Origin: Acidimicrobiaceae bacterium
Lineage (GTDB): Bacteria; Actinomycetota; Acidimicrobiia; Acidimicrobiales; RAAP-2
DNA: 14,384 bases
Direction of reading: 5' to 3'
Assembly (NCBI GenBank): GCA_003151555.1
Contig: PLXU01000164.1
Coordinates: 1 to 14,384, forward strand
Shown here: in pieces, positions 13,427 to 14,384 of the stretch
Position numbering within the stretch: the first letter of the stretch is position 1
How the letters are laid out: each line of letters starts with the position of its first letter
The notes under the pieces: model-generated
Databases searched by the model: none
What the model saw: only the letters and a program-made list of their open reading frames with translations
Told to the model about the DNA's origin: nothing
Position numbers and translations under genes: made by a program

Positions 13427-14384
13427 CGTCCAGATTGCTCCAACAGCCAGTACCGTTACAACGAGCGACTCGAGCACGTTCTCCGACCTTCTCTTACCGA
13501 CTACCGACATCAATGACTCAAACAACACCATTAACTATTCCATGAGCACGGTTGGCAGTCCCTTGAGCGTCTCGACAGACGGCGCGATCACCAATACTGG
13601 TGGCACCCTGGCGGCGCGTTCGTACACCGTCTCGGGCACCGATAGTGAAGTAGGTGGCGACTCGGGCACGTGGGCGTACACCCTCACCGTTAGTGGCGTT
13701 GCCATCACTCAAACGACCCCGCTCACGGGCAACACCTCGGTCAGCGCCTCCACCGCATTTACCGACCAGCTTGAGCCGACGTTAGAAAATGGCGTTGCCG
13801 TCACCTACTCCACGAGCACGGTTGGCAGTCCCTTGAGCGTCTCGGCATTTGGCGCGATCACCAATACTGGTGGCACCCTGGCGGCGGGTTCGTACACCGT
13901 CTCGGGCACCGACTCGGACAGCTTTGGCGATACGGGCACATGGAGTTACAAGTTGACCGTGACCGGGGGGGTCATCACTCAGACGGTGCCGCTCTCCGCC
14001 AGCACCACGTCGAGCGGCTCGAGTGCCTTTAGGGCCCAGTTGGAACCAATCGCCAACGGCAACCGCTTCACGACGACCGCCCCGAACGCGAACCTGCGCG
14101 TCTCGTCCTCGGGCGCGGTCACCACCTCCGGTGGGCCCCTGAAAGCTAACCCCTATACCGTTTCGGGAAGCGATACGGACAACTCGGGCAACCACGGCAC
14201 GTGGAGTTTCACCCTCACCGTGACCGGCGGGGGCATCACTCAGACAGCGCCGCTCACCGCCAGCACCACGACGAGCGGCTCGAGCGCCTTTACGGCCCAG
14301 CTTGAACCCACCGCCAACGGCAACCGCTTCACGACGACCGCCCCGAACGCGAACCTGCACGTCTCGTCCTCGGGCGCGGTCACC
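13317..14384 (+). CDS. Secreted Ig-like repeat protein, paralogue of the upstream gene (3' end outside window)
   Basis: Open from GTG 13317 to the window end, 356 codons without a stop. The signal peptide (1-35: RLKRVWTRA, IAWLTIVSLIFVTVLTVA, ASA-A) closely matches the upstream paralogue. It is followed by four Ig-like repeats starting at about residues 37, 130, 220 and 307, each beginning ITQT-P and ending GTW-Y/F-xLTV. The last two are 87 codons apart and about 94% identical at DNA level (14000-14123 and 14261-14384, 8 differences), a recent internal duplication. Whether it also ends in InlB B-repeats and an OmpA-like domain is not visible. Same near-leaderless start and -10-like box as its neighbour, so probably co-regulated. 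Confidence 0.82.
   Translation, partial: MRLKRVWTRAIAWLTIVSLIFVTVLTVAPLAASAAPIVQIAPTASTVTTSDSSTFSDLLLPTTDINDSNNTINYSMSTVGSPLSVSTDGAITNTGGTLAARSYTVSGTDSEVGGDSGTWAYTLTVSGVAITQTTPLTGNTSVSASTAFTDQLEPTLENGVAVTYSTSTVGSPLSVSAFGAITNTGGTLAAGSYTVSGTDSDSFGDTGTWSYKLTVTGGVITQTVPLSASTTSSGSSAFRAQLEPIANGNRFTTTAPNANLRVSSSGAVTTSGGPLKANPYTVSGSDTDNSGNHGTWSFTLTVTGGGITQTAPLTASTTTSGSSAFTAQLEPTANGNRFTTTAPNANLHVSSSGAVT

Noticed and set aside
13782..14360. Minus-strand open frame (192 codons) with internal repeats
   Set aside because: It is the antisense of the Ig-like repeat gene; its repeats simply reflect those on the plus strand.
11092..14384. Regularly repeated DNA as a possible CRISPR array
   Set aside because: The repeats are coding, about 260 bp long and in frame; there are no short repeats with unique spacers.

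Overview
The window looks like a chromosomal segment of a high-GC actinobacterium. The evidence is the imuA-imuB-dnaE2 mutasome, a mycobacterial-type LexA box (CGAAC-N4-GTTCG), several leaderless or near-leaderless promoters, and GC-rich third codon positions. Acidimicrobiia is a guess from overall character only. The host DNA is GC-rich; the insert at 5839-8757 is clearly more AT-rich.

Layout. 1-982: the 3' end of fabH, then an ATGA-coupled sugar-nucleotide-type nucleotidyltransferase. 984-5820 (minus): an SOS mutagenesis operon, imuA, imuB, dnaE2, each gene overlapping the next by one base, with a LexA box over the imuA start codon. 5839-8757: a complete mobile element of 2,919 bp with 25-bp terminal inverted repeats and a perfect 8-bp target duplication (GAGTAGCC). 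It encodes an IS1595-type DDE transposase and four passenger genes: an NYN-domain putative ribonuclease, a divergent 40-residue acidic protein, and a coupled pair made of a zinc-ribbon protein and a two-TM membrane protein. 8818-9525: a YedK/HMCES-type SRAP gene. 9526-9949: non-coding, with several strong hairpins. 9950-10996 (minus): glycerate kinase. 11092 to the end: two tandem paralogous secreted repeat proteins, the second running off the window.

How the parts fit. Removing the element and one target copy leaves a 70-bp divergent intergenic region between imuA and the SRAP gene containing the LexA box, so mutagenic repair and abasic-site protection were probably controlled from one SOS switch. 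The transposon has split that switch: imuA keeps the LexA box but now has a -35 hexamer supplied by the transposon end, while the SRAP gene sits 2.9 kb away from the box. Inside the element, the NYN and acidic-peptide genes diverge from a mirror-symmetric 72-bp promoter whose two -10 boxes lie in a perfect 15-bp inverted repeat. The cargo resembles a small toxin/defence island, but that is inference.

The two surface-protein genes are a tandem duplication that also copied the promoter and apparently the first codons of the neighbouring glycerate kinase gene. They share near-identical blocks suggesting continuing gene conversion.
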